Of a DNA stretch of 58,816 bases, positions 6,302-16,071 are shown piece by piece. The translations under genes were made by a program, and so were the position numbers. The notes beneath the pieces are model-generated. The model saw nothing but the letters and a program-made list of their open reading frames with translations. It had not been told where the DNA came from and ran no database searches. Numbering within the stretch: position 1 is the stretch's first letter; the number at the start of each line of letters is the position of its first letter. Origin of the DNA: Bacteroidota bacterium (lineage in GTDB: Bacteria > Bacteroidota > Bacteroidia > Bacteroidales > VadinHA17); NCBI GenBank assembly GCA_029552825.1, contig JAKPDL010000052.1:1-58816 (forward strand), written 5' to 3'.

Positions 6302-9268
6302 ATGAAGAAAAGTATCATATTATTTCTGTGGATGTTTTCCCTGGGAGTGTTCTTTACAGGGACACTTTATGCGCAGGGAATAAGAGTCACAGGTAAAGTT
6401 ACAGATGCTTCGGATGGATCCCCTCTAACAGGTGTAACGATTATTGAAAAGGGGACATCTAACGGCACCATGACTGATGCCAGTGGGAATTATGCAATTA
6501 CTGTATCTCCAACATCAGTTCTACAGTTTTCATATGTGGGATATCTGAGTCAGGAAATACCGGTAAATAACAGAACAACGATTGATGTTTCACTTGCAGT
6601 TGATGTGCAGGCATTGCAGGAAGTAGTTGTCATTGGTTATGGTACAGTTACCAAAAAAGATGCAACAGGTTCGGTTGTTGCAATAGGGACACGTGATTTT
6701 AACATGGGTTCGGTTGCAAGGCCTCAGGAACTTATTATAGGTAAGATTCCTGGTGTACAGATTACAACATCAGGTGGGGATCCTACTGCCGGGGCGACGA
6801 TAAGAATAAGGGGTGGCTCGTCCCTGTCGGCAAGCAATGATCCTCTTATTGTTATTGACGGTGTTCCGATAGACAATGCTGGCGTTTCAGGAATGCCAAA
6901 CCCATTAAGTCTTATCAACTCAAACGATATTGAATCATTCACTGTACTAAAAGATGCCTCAGCTACAGCTATATATGGTTCAAGGGCATCCAATGGTGTT
7001 ATAATAATAACGACCAAAAAAGGTCTGACAGGAAGGCCTTTCAAGGTTACGTATGACGGATCAGCTTCCGTAGGATTCCGAACAGGCGAAGTAAAAGTCC
7101 TCTCTCCAGAAGAGTTCAGATCGCTCGTTTATTCGAGGTATCCTCAGGGCTCCCAGGCAGTTCAGCTAATGGGAAAATACAGAACCGACTGGCAGGATGA
7201 AATTTTTCAGACCGCATTTTCACTTAACCACAATCTGAGTTTTTCAGGCAGTTATAAAGCTCTTCCTTATCGTTTTTCGGTAGGGTACACAAATGAAAAA
7301 GGTTTGCTGAAAACCTCAGGACTTGAAAGGCTTACTTCAACTCTAAACCTCAATCCGAGCCTTCTTGACAATCATCTTACTTTTAATATCAATGCGAAAT
7401 ATATGAACATAAGAAACAGGTTTGCCGACCACGGAGCTATTGGAGCTGCTGTATCAATGGACCCGACACAGCCTGTTTATGATCCTTCAAGCAGTAATTA
7501 CGGAGGTTACTTTACATGGAAGCAGCCTAATGGTGATCCTATTACCATCGGGGTAACAAGCAACCCTGTTGCTCTTCTTGACCTGAGAAATGACAGATCG
7601 ATGGTCCACAGATTTCTTGGTAATATTGAAATGGATTACAGACTCCATTTTCTTCCCGATCTTAAATTAACTGTCAATGCAGGAGCAGACTATTCCTGGA
7701 GTGATGGGAAAGTAATTGTTTCAGAAATGGCTGCCTGGTACTGGAATTCAGGAAGAGGAAGATATAATACTTACACTCAGAACAAGAAGAATGAACTGCT
7801 CGATATTTATATAAATTATAAAAAGGATATAGAAGCGATAAAGAGCAGGATTGACTTTACAGCAGGTTACTCATGGCAGCATTTTTACAGAGAAGGAAGT
7901 TATCTTGAAAGAAACTATGCAAAGACAATTACCTATCAGGATAATGAATATTTCACAGAAAGTTATCTTATCTCATTCTTTGGGAGACTTAATTATGTTT
8001 TGCTGAACAGATACCTGCTTACTTTTACGCTCCGTGATGATGGATCTTCGAAATTTGCAAAAGAAAACCGCTGGGGTCTTTTCCCGTCACTGGCTCTGGC
8101 ATGGGACATTAAAGAAGAAAGCTTCCTCAAAAGTGGAAACTTCTTCAGTGCACTTAAATTAAGACTGGGTTACGGTATAACGGGCCAGCAGGATATTGGT
8201 GGTGATTATCCTTATCTTGCAAGATATACATACGGCCAGGATAATGCAAGGTACCAGTTCGGAAATACATTTGTAACTACTCTCCGCCCCGAAGGATATG
8301 ACAGAAATCTCAAGTGGGAGGAAACAACAACTTATAATGTTGGTATTGATTTCGGAATCCTGAAAGACAGAATAAGTGGTACAGCTGAGTATTACTACCG
8401 TCCGACTAAAGACCTTCTTAATACAATCGATGTACCTGCAGGGACAAATCTGACAAACCGCATAACCACCAATGTTGGTAATCTTATTAACAAAGGATTT
8501 GAATTCTCTCTTAATGTTAAACCGTTGGTGAATCCAGATTATTCCTGGTCAGTGGGAGTCAATGCCACAATTAACAAGAATGAAATAACAAAGCTCACTG
8601 CTGTTGATGATCCCAATTTTATTGGAGTTGAAACTGGAGGAATATCTGGTGGTGTTGGCAATTACGTTCAGATTAATACTGTCGGATATCCCAGGAATTC
8701 ATTCTTCCTTGCAGAACAGGTTTATGATGCACAGGGCAATCCAATAGACAATCTGTATGTTGACAGAGATGGTGACGGAATTGTAACATCACAGGGTCTG
8801 TCAGACAGGTACAGAGTAAAAGATCCCTATCCTGACGTCCTTATGGGATTTAATTCGATGTTCAGATACAAGAACTTTGATTTCAGTTTTAATGGAAGGG
8901 TAAGTATTGGTAATTATGTTTACAACAATGTTGCTTCTGGCAGTTCATATGCAGGGCTTTATGCTTCCGTTGGTGCCCTCAACAATCTGAACAGGAGTAT
9001 TCTTACAACCAAATTCTCGAATCCCCAGTACTGGTCAGACCATTTTCTTGAGAACGGGTCTTTCCTGAGAGTGGACAACGTGAACCTTGGATACAATTTC
9101 GATAATATTGGTTCATCAACAGGTTCTCTGAGAGTATATCTTTCAATTCAGAATCTGTTTATAATTACGAAATATTCAGGTCTTGATCCTGAAATATTTG
9201 ACGGTATAGACAATAATATTTATCCGCGTCCAAGGACATTTATGCTTGGCGCAAGATTAGATTTTTAA
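6302..9268 (+). CDS. susC: SusC/RagA-family TonB-dependent outer-membrane glucan transporter
   Basis: This 988-residue SusC-type porin imports oligosaccharides across the outer membrane using TonB energy. A signal peptide (residues 1-24, ending LYAQG) is followed by a carboxypeptidase-regulatory-like domain (~28-105; VTGKVTDASDGSPLTGVTI). Next come the TonB-box/linker region with EVVVIGYGTVTKKDATGSV and the plug (~130-235, with DPLIVIDGVPID and YGSRASNGVIIITTKKG). The rest is a 22-strand-type barrel ending in an aromatic residue (LDF), as outer-membrane proteins do. It is first in an operon with susD and susE. The surrounding GH13 and GH65 genes predict alpha-glucan or maltodextrin as ligand, although GH53 leaves some doubt. 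Confidence 0.93.
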   Translation: MKKSIILFLWMFSLGVFFTGTLYAQGIRVTGKVTDASDGSPLTGVTIIEKGTSNGTMTDASGNYAITVSPTSVLQFSYVGYLSQEIPVNNRTTIDVSLAVDVQALQEVVVIGYGTVTKKDATGSVVAIGTRDFNMGSVARPQELIIGKIPGVQITTSGGDPTAGATIRIRGGSSLSASNDPLIVIDGVPIDNAGVSGMPNPLSLINSNDIESFTVLKDASATAIYGSRASNGVIIITTKKGLTGRPFKVTYDGSASVGFRTGEVKVLSPEEFRSLVYSRYPQGSQAVQLMGKYRTDWQDEIFQTAFSLNHNLSFSGSYKALPYRFSVGYTNEKGLLKTSGLERLTSTLNLNPSLLDNHLTFNINAKYMNIRNRFADHGAIGAAVSMDPTQPVYDPSSSNYGGYFTWKQPNGDPITIGVTSNPVALLDLRNDRSMVHRFLGNIEMDYRLHFLPDLKLTVNAGADYSWSDGKVIVSEMAAWYWNSGRGRYNTYTQNKKNELLDIYINYKKDIEAIKSRIDFTAGYSWQHFYREGSYLERNYAKTITYQDNEYFTESYLISFFGRLNYVLLNRYLLTFTLRDDGSSKFAKENRWGLFPSLALAWDIKEESFLKSGNFFSALKLRLGYGITGQQDIGGDYPYLARYTYGQDNARYQFGNTFVTTLRPEGYDRNLKWEETTTYNVGIDFGILKDRISGTAEYYYRPTKDLLNTIDVPAGTNLTNRITTNVGNLINKGFEFSLNVKPLVNPDYSWSVGVNATINKNEITKLTAVDDPNFIGVETGGISGGVGNYVQINTVGYPRNSFFLAEQVYDAQGNPIDNLYVDRDGDGIVTSQGLSDRYRVKDPYPDVLMGFNSMFRYKNFDFSFNGRVSIGNYVYNNVASGSSYAGLYASVGALNNLNRSILTTKFSNPQYWSDHFLENGSFLRVDNVNLGYNFDNIGSSTGSLRVYLSIQNLFIITKYSGLDPEIFDGIDNNIYPRPRTFMLGARLDF

Positions 9269-9287
9269 CTTTTAATACCAGACAGAT

Positions 9288-10883
9288 ATGAGTACTAAAT
9301 ATTTTAAAACAACAGCAATTTCGATGATAGCCATATTAATGGCTCTTGCATCGTGTGTGAAAGATCTGGATACTGTTCCTATAGATCCTCTGGTAATTAC
9401 TTCTGCCACAGTATATAAAGACACAACAGCCTACAGACAGGTTCTTGCAAAATGTTATGCTGGTCTGGCACTTTCAGGCCAGCAGGGGCCTCACGGAAAT
9501 CCTGATATAAGTGGAATTGATGAGGGTTTTTCACAGTATCTGAGGCAATACTGGCTTGCACAGGAGCTTACAACTGACGAAGCAGTTATTGCCTGGAATG
9601 ACGGAACACTGAAAGATTATCATTTCCAGACCTGGACTTCAGGTGGTGAGTTTATCAAGGCGCTTTACAATAGAATATATTATCAGATTTCTCTGTGCAA
9701 CGAGTTTATCAGGGAGTCGTCGGAAGATAAGCTGTCGCAGAGAGGTTTTACAGAAGCTGAAAAAGCGACTGTGAGAATGTACAGGGCTGAAGCAAGATTT
9801 CTGAGAGCTCTGAGCTACTATCATGCAATCGATCTTTTCGGTAATGTTCCCTTTGTAGATGAGACAAATACTGTAGGAGCTTTTCTTCCGAAACAAATTT
9901 CGCGCAAAGATTTATTTAATTATCTTGAATCTGAGCTCCTTGATATTGAAAGCCAGCTAAAAAATGCGAAAACTAACGAATACGGGAGAGCTGACAAGGC
10001 AGCAGCATGGATGCTTCTTGCCAAGCTTTATCTGAATGCTGAAGTTTATATCAAGGAAGCCAGATATACCGATGCACTCACATGGATAAAGAAAGTAATT
10101 GCAAGTCCTTATACAATAGAGTCTAATTATGCATATCTTTTCCTTGCTGATAATAATCTTTGCAATGAAATAATTTTCCCCATTGCCTTTGACGGTGAGA
10201 ATACTAAGACATGGGGTGGTACAACCTTCATTATAAATGCTGCAGTGGGAGGAAACATGTCTCCTGCAGAATTTGGAATCGGAAGTGGTTGGGGCGGAAC
10301 ACGCACAACTCCACAGTTTGTTGATAAGTTTCCTGATGTAACAGGTACCACCGATAAAAGAGCGATGTTCCATACCAGCGGACAATCAAAATCGATTTCT
10401 GATATTTTCCTCTTTACCGAGGGTTATGCTATCAAGAAGTGGAAGAATATCAAGAGGGATGGGTCACCCGGTAAAGACAGGACTCATCCGGATACTGATT
10501 TTCCTGTTTTCAGGCTTGCTGATGCATATCTGATGTATGCAGAGGCTGTGCTGAGGGGAGGAACTGGAGGGGATATCAATACAGCACTTGGATATATTAA
10601 TGCATTGAGACGCAGAGCTTACGGTAATGAATCGGGTGATATTACTGCCGGTCAGCTCGACCTGAATTTTATTCTTGATGAAAGAGCAAGAGAACTTTAT
10701 TGGGAATGCCACCGCAGAACAGACCTTATAAGGTTTGGTAAGTTCAGTAATTCGACTTATGTCTGGGAATGGAAAGGCGGGATAAAAGAAGGAGTATCAA
10801 CAAGCAGCCACTTAGATCTGTTCCCGATTCCCTCATCCGATATAGGAGCAAATCCGAATCTGGTTCAGAATCCAGGATATTAA
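9288..10883 (+). CDS. susD: SusD/RagB-family surface glycan-binding lipoprotein
   Basis: This 531-residue lipoprotein (signal with lipobox LASC, Cys23) forms the lid over the SusC channel and delivers bound oligosaccharide. The SusD helical scaffold is recognisable from MYRAEARFLRALSYYHAIDLFGNVPFV (about residues 160-190), the tetratricopeptide-like ADKAAAWMLLAKLYLNA segment, and the C-terminal block RLADAYLMYAEA followed by LDERARELYWECHRRTDLIRFG. It ends with the common NPNLVQNPGY tail. It lies 19 bases after susC and is almost certainly co-transcribed with it. Predicted ligand is alpha-glucan, from context only. Confidence 0.94.
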   Translation: MSTKYFKTTAISMIAILMALASCVKDLDTVPIDPLVITSATVYKDTTAYRQVLAKCYAGLALSGQQGPHGNPDISGIDEGFSQYLRQYWLAQELTTDEAVIAWNDGTLKDYHFQTWTSGGEFIKALYNRIYYQISLCNEFIRESSEDKLSQRGFTEAEKATVRMYRAEARFLRALSYYHAIDLFGNVPFVDETNTVGAFLPKQISRKDLFNYLESELLDIESQLKNAKTNEYGRADKAAAWMLLAKLYLNAEVYIKEARYTDALTWIKKVIASPYTIESNYAYLFLADNNLCNEIIFPIAFDGENTKTWGGTTFIINAAVGGNMSPAEFGIGSGWGGTRTTPQFVDKFPDVTGTTDKRAMFHTSGQSKSISDIFLFTEGYAIKKWKNIKRDGSPGKDRTHPDTDFPVFRLADAYLMYAEAVLRGGTGGDINTALGYINALRRRAYGNESGDITAGQLDLNFILDERARELYWECHRRTDLIRFGKFSNSTYVWEWKGGIKEGVSTSSHLDLFPIPSSDIGANPNLVQNPGY

Positions 10884-10908
10884 TATGATAACGTAAAATC
10901 TCAGGTAT

Positions 10909-11982
10909 ATGAAAACAAAATATATATCATTATTTATGATAGTTCTTGGCCTGCTTTTTATTGCAGGTTGTGAGGAGCTACCAGAAGGTCCTTTTCTTAA
11001 AAGTGAGAAGGAAATTGTAAAACCTAAATTTTCAAATCCTTCAGGAGGTACAAGTTTCACCATAACTGAAGCAAACGAAAATAATGTGATGACCACATTT
11101 AAGTGGTCAGCCGCTGATTACGGTTTCCAGGCAGCAGTTACCTACACCTTGCAGGTTTCCATTAATAATTTTAAGGATATTAATGATATAGGAGTAACAA
11201 CAAAGACAGAGCTGGAAATCCTTAATTCAAAAATGAATACTGTACTGCTCATTTTAGGGGCGGAGCCGGATGTTTCAGTTGCTGTTAAATGCAGGCTTAA
11301 AGCTTTCATTAATCCAAATGTGCCCCTTGTTTATTCAGATACTTTAACCATTAATGTTAAACCTTTTGAAAAGGCAATAGAATATCCGAAACTTTATGTT
11401 CCGGGAAGTTATCAGGGTTGGGTATTGAATGAATCAACACCGGTTATAACATCAGCAAAAAGTGATGGTAAATATGAAGGTTATCTCTATTTTCCTGATG
11501 CTAATACGGAATTCAAACTGACAAAGGTACCTGCATGGGAAGAGCCTAATACAATAGGTGATCCCGATCCGAGTGGAATGTCGGGTACTTTAAAAATCGG
11601 AGGCTGGGGTGGTAACAATATAAAGGTTACAGGTGGTCCGGGACAATTCAGAATAAATGCCGACTTAAATGAGGCAACCTATTCATGGGTTAAAACTACA
11701 TGGGCTCTGATTGGTGATGCAACACCGGGTGGATGGAGCACCGATACCCCGATGACATACAACATCAATGAAAACACCTGGACAGTAACTGTCAACCTGA
11801 TTGGTGGTAAATCATTCAAGTTCAGAGCTAACGGAGAATGGGCAATCAATCTTGGTGATACTGGAGGAGACAGGAAACTGGAATACAACGGCGATAACAT
11901 CCCGGTTGCTGAAAATGGTAATTACACAATAACTCTTGATCTTAGCAAGACAATCTATAAATATAAGATTGTCAAGAACTAA
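10909..11982 (+). CDS. SusE-like surface starch-binding lipoprotein
   Basis: This 357-residue lipoprotein (lipobox IAGC, Cys21) resembles the SusE/SusF group of accessory outer-membrane glycan binders. An N-terminal immunoglobulin-like domain (~35-155, with FKWSAADYGFQAAVTYTLQV) is followed by two tandem carbohydrate-binding-like domains (~160-260 and ~262-357). These have the paired motifs LYVPGSYQGW and WALIGDATPGGW, each followed by aromatic-rich strands. Such modules bind alpha-1,4-glucan helices at the cell surface. The gene is 25 bases after susD and is followed by a strong terminator, so it may mark the end of the main susCDE transcript. Confidence 0.88.
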   Translation: MKTKYISLFMIVLGLLFIAGCEELPEGPFLKSEKEIVKPKFSNPSGGTSFTITEANENNVMTTFKWSAADYGFQAAVTYTLQVSINNFKDINDIGVTTKTELEILNSKMNTVLLILGAEPDVSVAVKCRLKAFINPNVPLVYSDTLTINVKPFEKAIEYPKLYVPGSYQGWVLNESTPVITSAKSDGKYEGYLYFPDANTEFKLTKVPAWEEPNTIGDPDPSGMSGTLKIGGWGGNNIKVTGGPGQFRINADLNEATYSWVKTTWALIGDATPGGWSTDTPMTYNINENTWTVTVNLIGGKSFKFRANGEWAINLGDTGGDRKLEYNGDNIPVAENGNYTITLDLSKTIYKYKIVKN

Positions 11983-12003
11983 ATGATTCCAGTGTGTTAT
12001 AAA

Positions 12004-12037
12004 GAGGTTATCATCAGGAGGTGATAACCTCTTTTTT
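12004..12037 (+). terminator. Rho-independent terminator between susE and GH53
   Basis: A perfect ten-base stem (GAGGTTATCA with TGATAACCTC) around an eight-base loop is followed by six T residues. It lies 22 bases after the susE stop and should end or attenuate the susCDE transcript, lowering expression of the GH53 and GH13 genes beyond it. Confidence 0.85.
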
Positions 12038-12078
12038 CACTTGTAAAAGTTTTATATTCAAAGACTAAAAAAATTACA

Positions 12079-13251
12079 ATGTTAAACAGGTTTACCTATT
12101 CAGTGATTCTCTTTGTCATTCTTATCGTATTAACATGCTGTAAACGTCAGGGCGACAGTTTGCAGCAGAAGAGGATTTATTATCTGCCAGATAAATTTGT
12201 CATGGGTGCCGACCTTTCTTACGTAAACCAGATACTTGAACATGGTGGGGTTTACAGAGATTCGGGGACAATTAAGGACCCTTATCTTATTTTCAGGCAA
12301 TATGGAACAAATGTAGTTCGCTTCAGATTATTTCATAATCCAGTATGGACAAGAGAGGTTTATTCTCCTCCCTCCGAAAAGATGTACAACGATTTTGCAG
12401 ACGTTAAAGATGGAATCCGCAGAGCTAAATTACTTGGAATGAAAGTATGCCTCGATTTCCATTACTCCGACACATGGGCTGATCCATCAAAACAGATAAA
12501 ACCAGCAGCCTGGCAGTCGCTCGATATTGCCGCACTTCGTGATAGTGTTTATAATTATACTTATAAAACGCTTAAAGAACTGGACAAAGAAGGTCTTATG
12601 CCTGAATATGTTCAGCCCGGAAATGAGATTAACCCGGGTTTCTTGCTTCCGGAAGGAAGCCGCTGGAATGGCAACGAGAATAACATGATTTATCTTCTAA
12701 ATGGTGCAATAAGTGCAATCCGGAGTGCTGGCAATTCAAGTCAGATAAAACCCCGAATAATAATCCATGTAGCACAACCTGAAAATGCTGATCCTTGGTT
12801 TGAAGGCCTCTGGCAAAAAGGATTAACAGATTATGATTTTATCGGGTTGTCTTATTACTACATATGGTCAAAGGTTAAACTTGAAGAGCTTAGCAATTAT
12901 ATCTCGATGCTCAAAACAAAATATACGAAGGATGTAATGATAATGGAAACAGCTTATCCATGGACTATAGAGAATGCAGATAATTATCCCAATATAATTG
13001 ATACAGGCAAATTGACTGACCGATTCCCTGCTACCCAGGAAGGTCAGTTCAATTATCTGAAAACACTTGTTCAGGAAATTATTGAAGGAGGCGGCGAAGG
13101 TGTTTTCTACTGGGAACCTGCATGGATTACATCTGAAATGAAGGATCTCTGGGGTACGGGTTCATCATGGGATTGCAATACTTTTTTTGATTTTCAGGGT
13201 AATACAATCAAAGGCATAAATTACATGACTGAAAAATATAACATCAGATAA
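12079..13251 (+). CDS. GH53 endo-beta-1,4-galactanase, lipoprotein
   Basis: This 390-residue enzyme matches the GH53 arabinogalactan endo-beta-1,4-galactanase fold. The (beta/alpha)8 barrel has the family signatures FVMGADLSYV (~40-49) and VVRFRLFHNP (~79-88), LDFHYSDTWADP, the acid/base Glu183 in QPGNEINPG, and the nucleophile Glu290 in METAYPW. Both catalytic glutamates are therefore intact. A hydrophobic leader ending LTCCK suggests a lipoprotein. It would cleave beta-1,4-galactan, for example pectic side chains, which is out of place among alpha-glucan enzymes. It follows a terminator and leads a probable two-gene unit with the secreted amylase 39 bases later. Family assignment is firm; the role here is unclear. 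Confidence 0.9.
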   Translation: MLNRFTYSVILFVILIVLTCCKRQGDSLQQKRIYYLPDKFVMGADLSYVNQILEHGGVYRDSGTIKDPYLIFRQYGTNVVRFRLFHNPVWTREVYSPPSEKMYNDFADVKDGIRRAKLLGMKVCLDFHYSDTWADPSKQIKPAAWQSLDIAALRDSVYNYTYKTLKELDKEGLMPEYVQPGNEINPGFLLPEGSRWNGNENNMIYLLNGAISAIRSAGNSSQIKPRIIIHVAQPENADPWFEGLWQKGLTDYDFIGLSYYYIWSKVKLEELSNYISMLKTKYTKDVMIMETAYPWTIENADNYPNIIDTGKLTDRFPATQEGQFNYLKTLVQEIIEGGGEGVFYWEPAWITSEMKDLWGTGSSWDCNTFFDFQGNTIKGINYMTEKYNIR

Positions 13252-13290
13252 AACACACTAATTGTAGGATGAACATTTTAAAATTTTGAA

Positions 13291-16071
13291 ATGAATAAAT
13301 TCCTGGCATCAGCGGTTCTTTTTCTTTTGTTTCTCTTAAGTGTTTCGGGGCAAATGATTTCAACAGATCCAGCTGTTCCGACACTGGGCAGGGTAATTAA
13401 AATATATTATGATACAAATCAGGACGCTGGTGAACTTCATAATTATACCGGTGACATTTATGTACATACAGGGCTTATTCTGGAAGGTAGTCCAAACTGG
13501 CAGAAAGTTATAGGCACCTGGGGAAATAATGCGGTTCAGCCTAAACTAAATTATCTTGGCAATTACAAGTATGAGTTTATTATATCTCCCAGTATTGAAA
13601 CATTTTATAATGTACTGCCGGGAGAAAAAGTCAAGAAAATTGCTCTTGTTTTCAGAAACTCAGATGGAACTCGTCAAACAAGACCCGATATTTTCATAGA
13701 TGTTTTTGAAAGTGGTTTGAATGTAATATTCACACTTCCTGAAAGGTTTTCAGTTGTTATTGAAAAAAACAGCCTGCTTGGAGTAAGTGCATCTGCTACG
13801 AATGCCGATTCAATTTCGTTGTACATTAATAATCAGTACAGGAAAAGTGGCAGAACCAGGGATCTTGTTACTGATACCATTATTGCGGAATCTTACGGTG
13901 AATATTGGGTTAAAGCAGTTGCATGGGACCTGCCGCGATTTGCTGCAGACTCTTTCTTCTGTCATGTCAGAAAATCGGTTGAAGTTGAAGAACTTCCACC
14001 CGGTGCCATTGATGGTATAAATTATATCAATGATACTTCTGTTATTCTGGTTCTTCATGCTCCATATAAAAACTATGTATTTGCAACAGGTGACTTTACA
14101 GATTGGCTGGCGTGCAGTAAGGGTTATATGAAGAGAACACCAGACAGTGAGCGTTACTGGGTAAGGATTGATGGCCTTGAACCAAAGAAGGAATACAGGT
14201 TTCAGTATTTTGTGGATGGGGAACTTTATATTGCCGATCCTTATGCAGATAAAATACTTGACCCTTTTAATGATGATTTCATTACTGAATCGACCTATCC
14301 AGGACTGATAAAATATCCCAAAGGAATTACCAATGGTATGGTTTCGGTGCTCCAGACAGCACAAAATCCATATAAATGGAAAAATGAATTCTTCAATGCT
14401 CCCCCACCAGAAAAGCTTGTCATTTATGAACTGCTTTTAAGGGATTTTGTCGCTTCACATGATTTTAAGACTCTTACTGATACATTAAATTATCTTAAAA
14501 ATCTTGGTATAAATGCTGTCGAACTTATGCCGGTTACCGAGTTTGAAGGTAACCTGAGCTGGGGTTACAATGTGGCATTTTATTTTGCACCCGACAAATA
14601 CTATGGACCTAAAGAATATTTCAAAGCTTTTGTTGACAGCTGCCACGGCAAAGGTATTGCCGTTATAATGGATCTTGTTCTTAATCATTGTTTTGGACAG
14701 TCTCCTTTTGTTCAACTATACCTGGATCATTACGGCGCTCAGGAAATAGTTATGAAGACTCCAAACCCCTGGTTCAATTCAGTTTCACCAAATCCGGTAT
14801 ATAAGTGGGGAGCAGATTTTAACCATGAGGCTCCGGCTACTCAGAAACTTGTTGACCGTATTACTTCATACTGGCTTACAGAGTATAAAATAGACGGTTT
14901 CAGATTTGACTTTACCAAAGGGTTCACAAACACACCTGGCGAAGGGTGGACATATGACGCTTCGAGGATTGCAATTCTGAAAAGAATTGCAGGTAAAATC
15001 TGGGAGGTCAATCCTTCGGCATATGTGATTCTTGAACATTTTACTGAAAATGCTGAGGAAAAAGAACTCGCCGAATATGGGATGCTTATATGGGGTAATT
15101 TAAATTATCAATTTGCAGAAGCAGTTATGGGCTACGATTCAGATCTTTCAGGAGCAACTCATATAGCCAGAGGATGGAAAGTACCAAATCTGGTTTCTTA
15201 TATGGAAAGCCATGATGAGGAAAGAATTATGTACAAAGCTCTTGCTTATGGAGCTTCTGCCCCCGATTATAATGTCAAAAATCTTCAGACAGCTTTACGG
15301 AGGATGGAACTGGCAGCTGTGTTTTTGCTGTCAATTCCCGGACCAAAGATGATATGGCAATTCGGGGAGCTAGGATATGACATCTCAATCGATTATAACG
15401 GAAGAACAGGTGAAAAACCTCTGCTATGGAATTACTTTTCGATACCGGAAAGGCGAAGACTTTACAGAGTTTACAGTGTAATGAACAATCTGAGGCAGAC
15501 CTGTGATGCTTTCAGTAATACTTTTTTTACATATTCCCTTTCAGGCAAACAGAAAAGCATAATTCTTGGTTCACAGAACATTAAAGCATATATTGTTGGT
15601 AATTTTGATATTTCAACAGCAACTTTTATACCTCTTTTCCCACAAACAGGAAAATGGTATGAATATTTTAGTGATGATTCACTGACAGTAAATTCATTCA
15701 GTGACCCTCTCACCTTACGTCCTGGAGAGTACAGAATTTATACAACTGTAAGACTCCCATCTCCTAAAGAGTATCTGGGTGTACAGGAAATACTCGATAA
15801 TGAGTTGATATCTGTAAATGCCTATCCTAATCCATCAAAAGACCAGTTTTATTTTACTGTCAATACCAAACTACCTGGTTTATTGACTCTGACAATTTAC
15901 AATTCAACCGGAAACACAATATGGCAAAAGAAAATGCCGGCTTTGAATGAATTCATTGTTGAATGGGATGGTAAAGACAGCAGGGGGAACGACATTCCAG
16001 CCGGTATATATTTTGTTCATGTTCGAAACGGAAAGTATTATAATGTGATAAAAATCGTAAAACTGAATTAA
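13291..16071 (+). CDS. Secreted GH13 alpha-amylase with T9SS sorting domain
   Basis: This 926-residue protein starts with a signal peptide (1-20). An N-terminal beta-rich region (~25-230) is followed by a CBM48/E-set-like domain (~240-340, with FATGDFTDW). A GH13 barrel follows (~370-700). All four GH13 regions are intact: DLVLNH (461-466), GFRFD with nucleophile Asp540, ILEHF with acid/base Glu582, and ESHDEE with Asp642. The last ~85 residues form a type A T9SS sorting domain (NAYPNPSKDQFYF, then GNDIPAGIYFVHVRNG), so the enzyme is secreted or anchored at the surface through the type IX system. It should perform the first extracellular cut of starch-like glucan. Its stop overlaps the converging GH13 gene by four bases. 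Confidence 0.93.
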   Translation: MNKFLASAVLFLLFLLSVSGQMISTDPAVPTLGRVIKIYYDTNQDAGELHNYTGDIYVHTGLILEGSPNWQKVIGTWGNNAVQPKLNYLGNYKYEFIISPSIETFYNVLPGEKVKKIALVFRNSDGTRQTRPDIFIDVFESGLNVIFTLPERFSVVIEKNSLLGVSASATNADSISLYINNQYRKSGRTRDLVTDTIIAESYGEYWVKAVAWDLPRFAADSFFCHVRKSVEVEELPPGAIDGINYINDTSVILVLHAPYKNYVFATGDFTDWLACSKGYMKRTPDSERYWVRIDGLEPKKEYRFQYFVDGELYIADPYADKILDPFNDDFITESTYPGLIKYPKGITNGMVSVLQTAQNPYKWKNEFFNAPPPEKLVIYELLLRDFVASHDFKTLTDTLNYLKNLGINAVELMPVTEFEGNLSWGYNVAFYFAPDKYYGPKEYFKAFVDSCHGKGIAVIMDLVLNHCFGQSPFVQLYLDHYGAQEIVMKTPNPWFNSVSPNPVYKWGADFNHEAPATQKLVDRITSYWLTEYKIDGFRFDFTKGFTNTPGEGWTYDASRIAILKRIAGKIWEVNPSAYVILEHFTENAEEKELAEYGMLIWGNLNYQFAEAVMGYDSDLSGATHIARGWKVPNLVSYMESHDEERIMYKALAYGASAPDYNVKNLQTALRRMELAAVFLLSIPGPKMIWQFGELGYDISIDYNGRTGEKPLLWNYFSIPERRRLYRVYSVMNNLRQTCDAFSNTFFTYSLSGKQKSIILGSQNIKAYIVGNFDISTATFIPLFPQTGKWYEYFSDDSLTVNSFSDPLTLRPGEYRIYTTVRLPSPKEYLGVQEILDNELISVNAYPNPSKDQFYFTVNTKLPGLLTLTIYNSTGNTIWQKKMPALNEFIVEWDGKDSRGNDIPAGIYFVHVRNGKYYNVIKIVKLN

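Noticed and set aside
757-12037. Similar GAGGTTATC hairpins at 757-779 and 12004-12031 considered as a repeat family or mobile element.
   Set aside because: Both are explained as rho-independent terminators with T tracts; only two copies were seen and they share only the stem core.
16068-16071. Overlap of the two converging GH13 genes considered as a possible frameshifted fusion.
   Set aside because: Both genes have complete C-termini, and a four-base TTAA stop overlap is normal for convergent genes.
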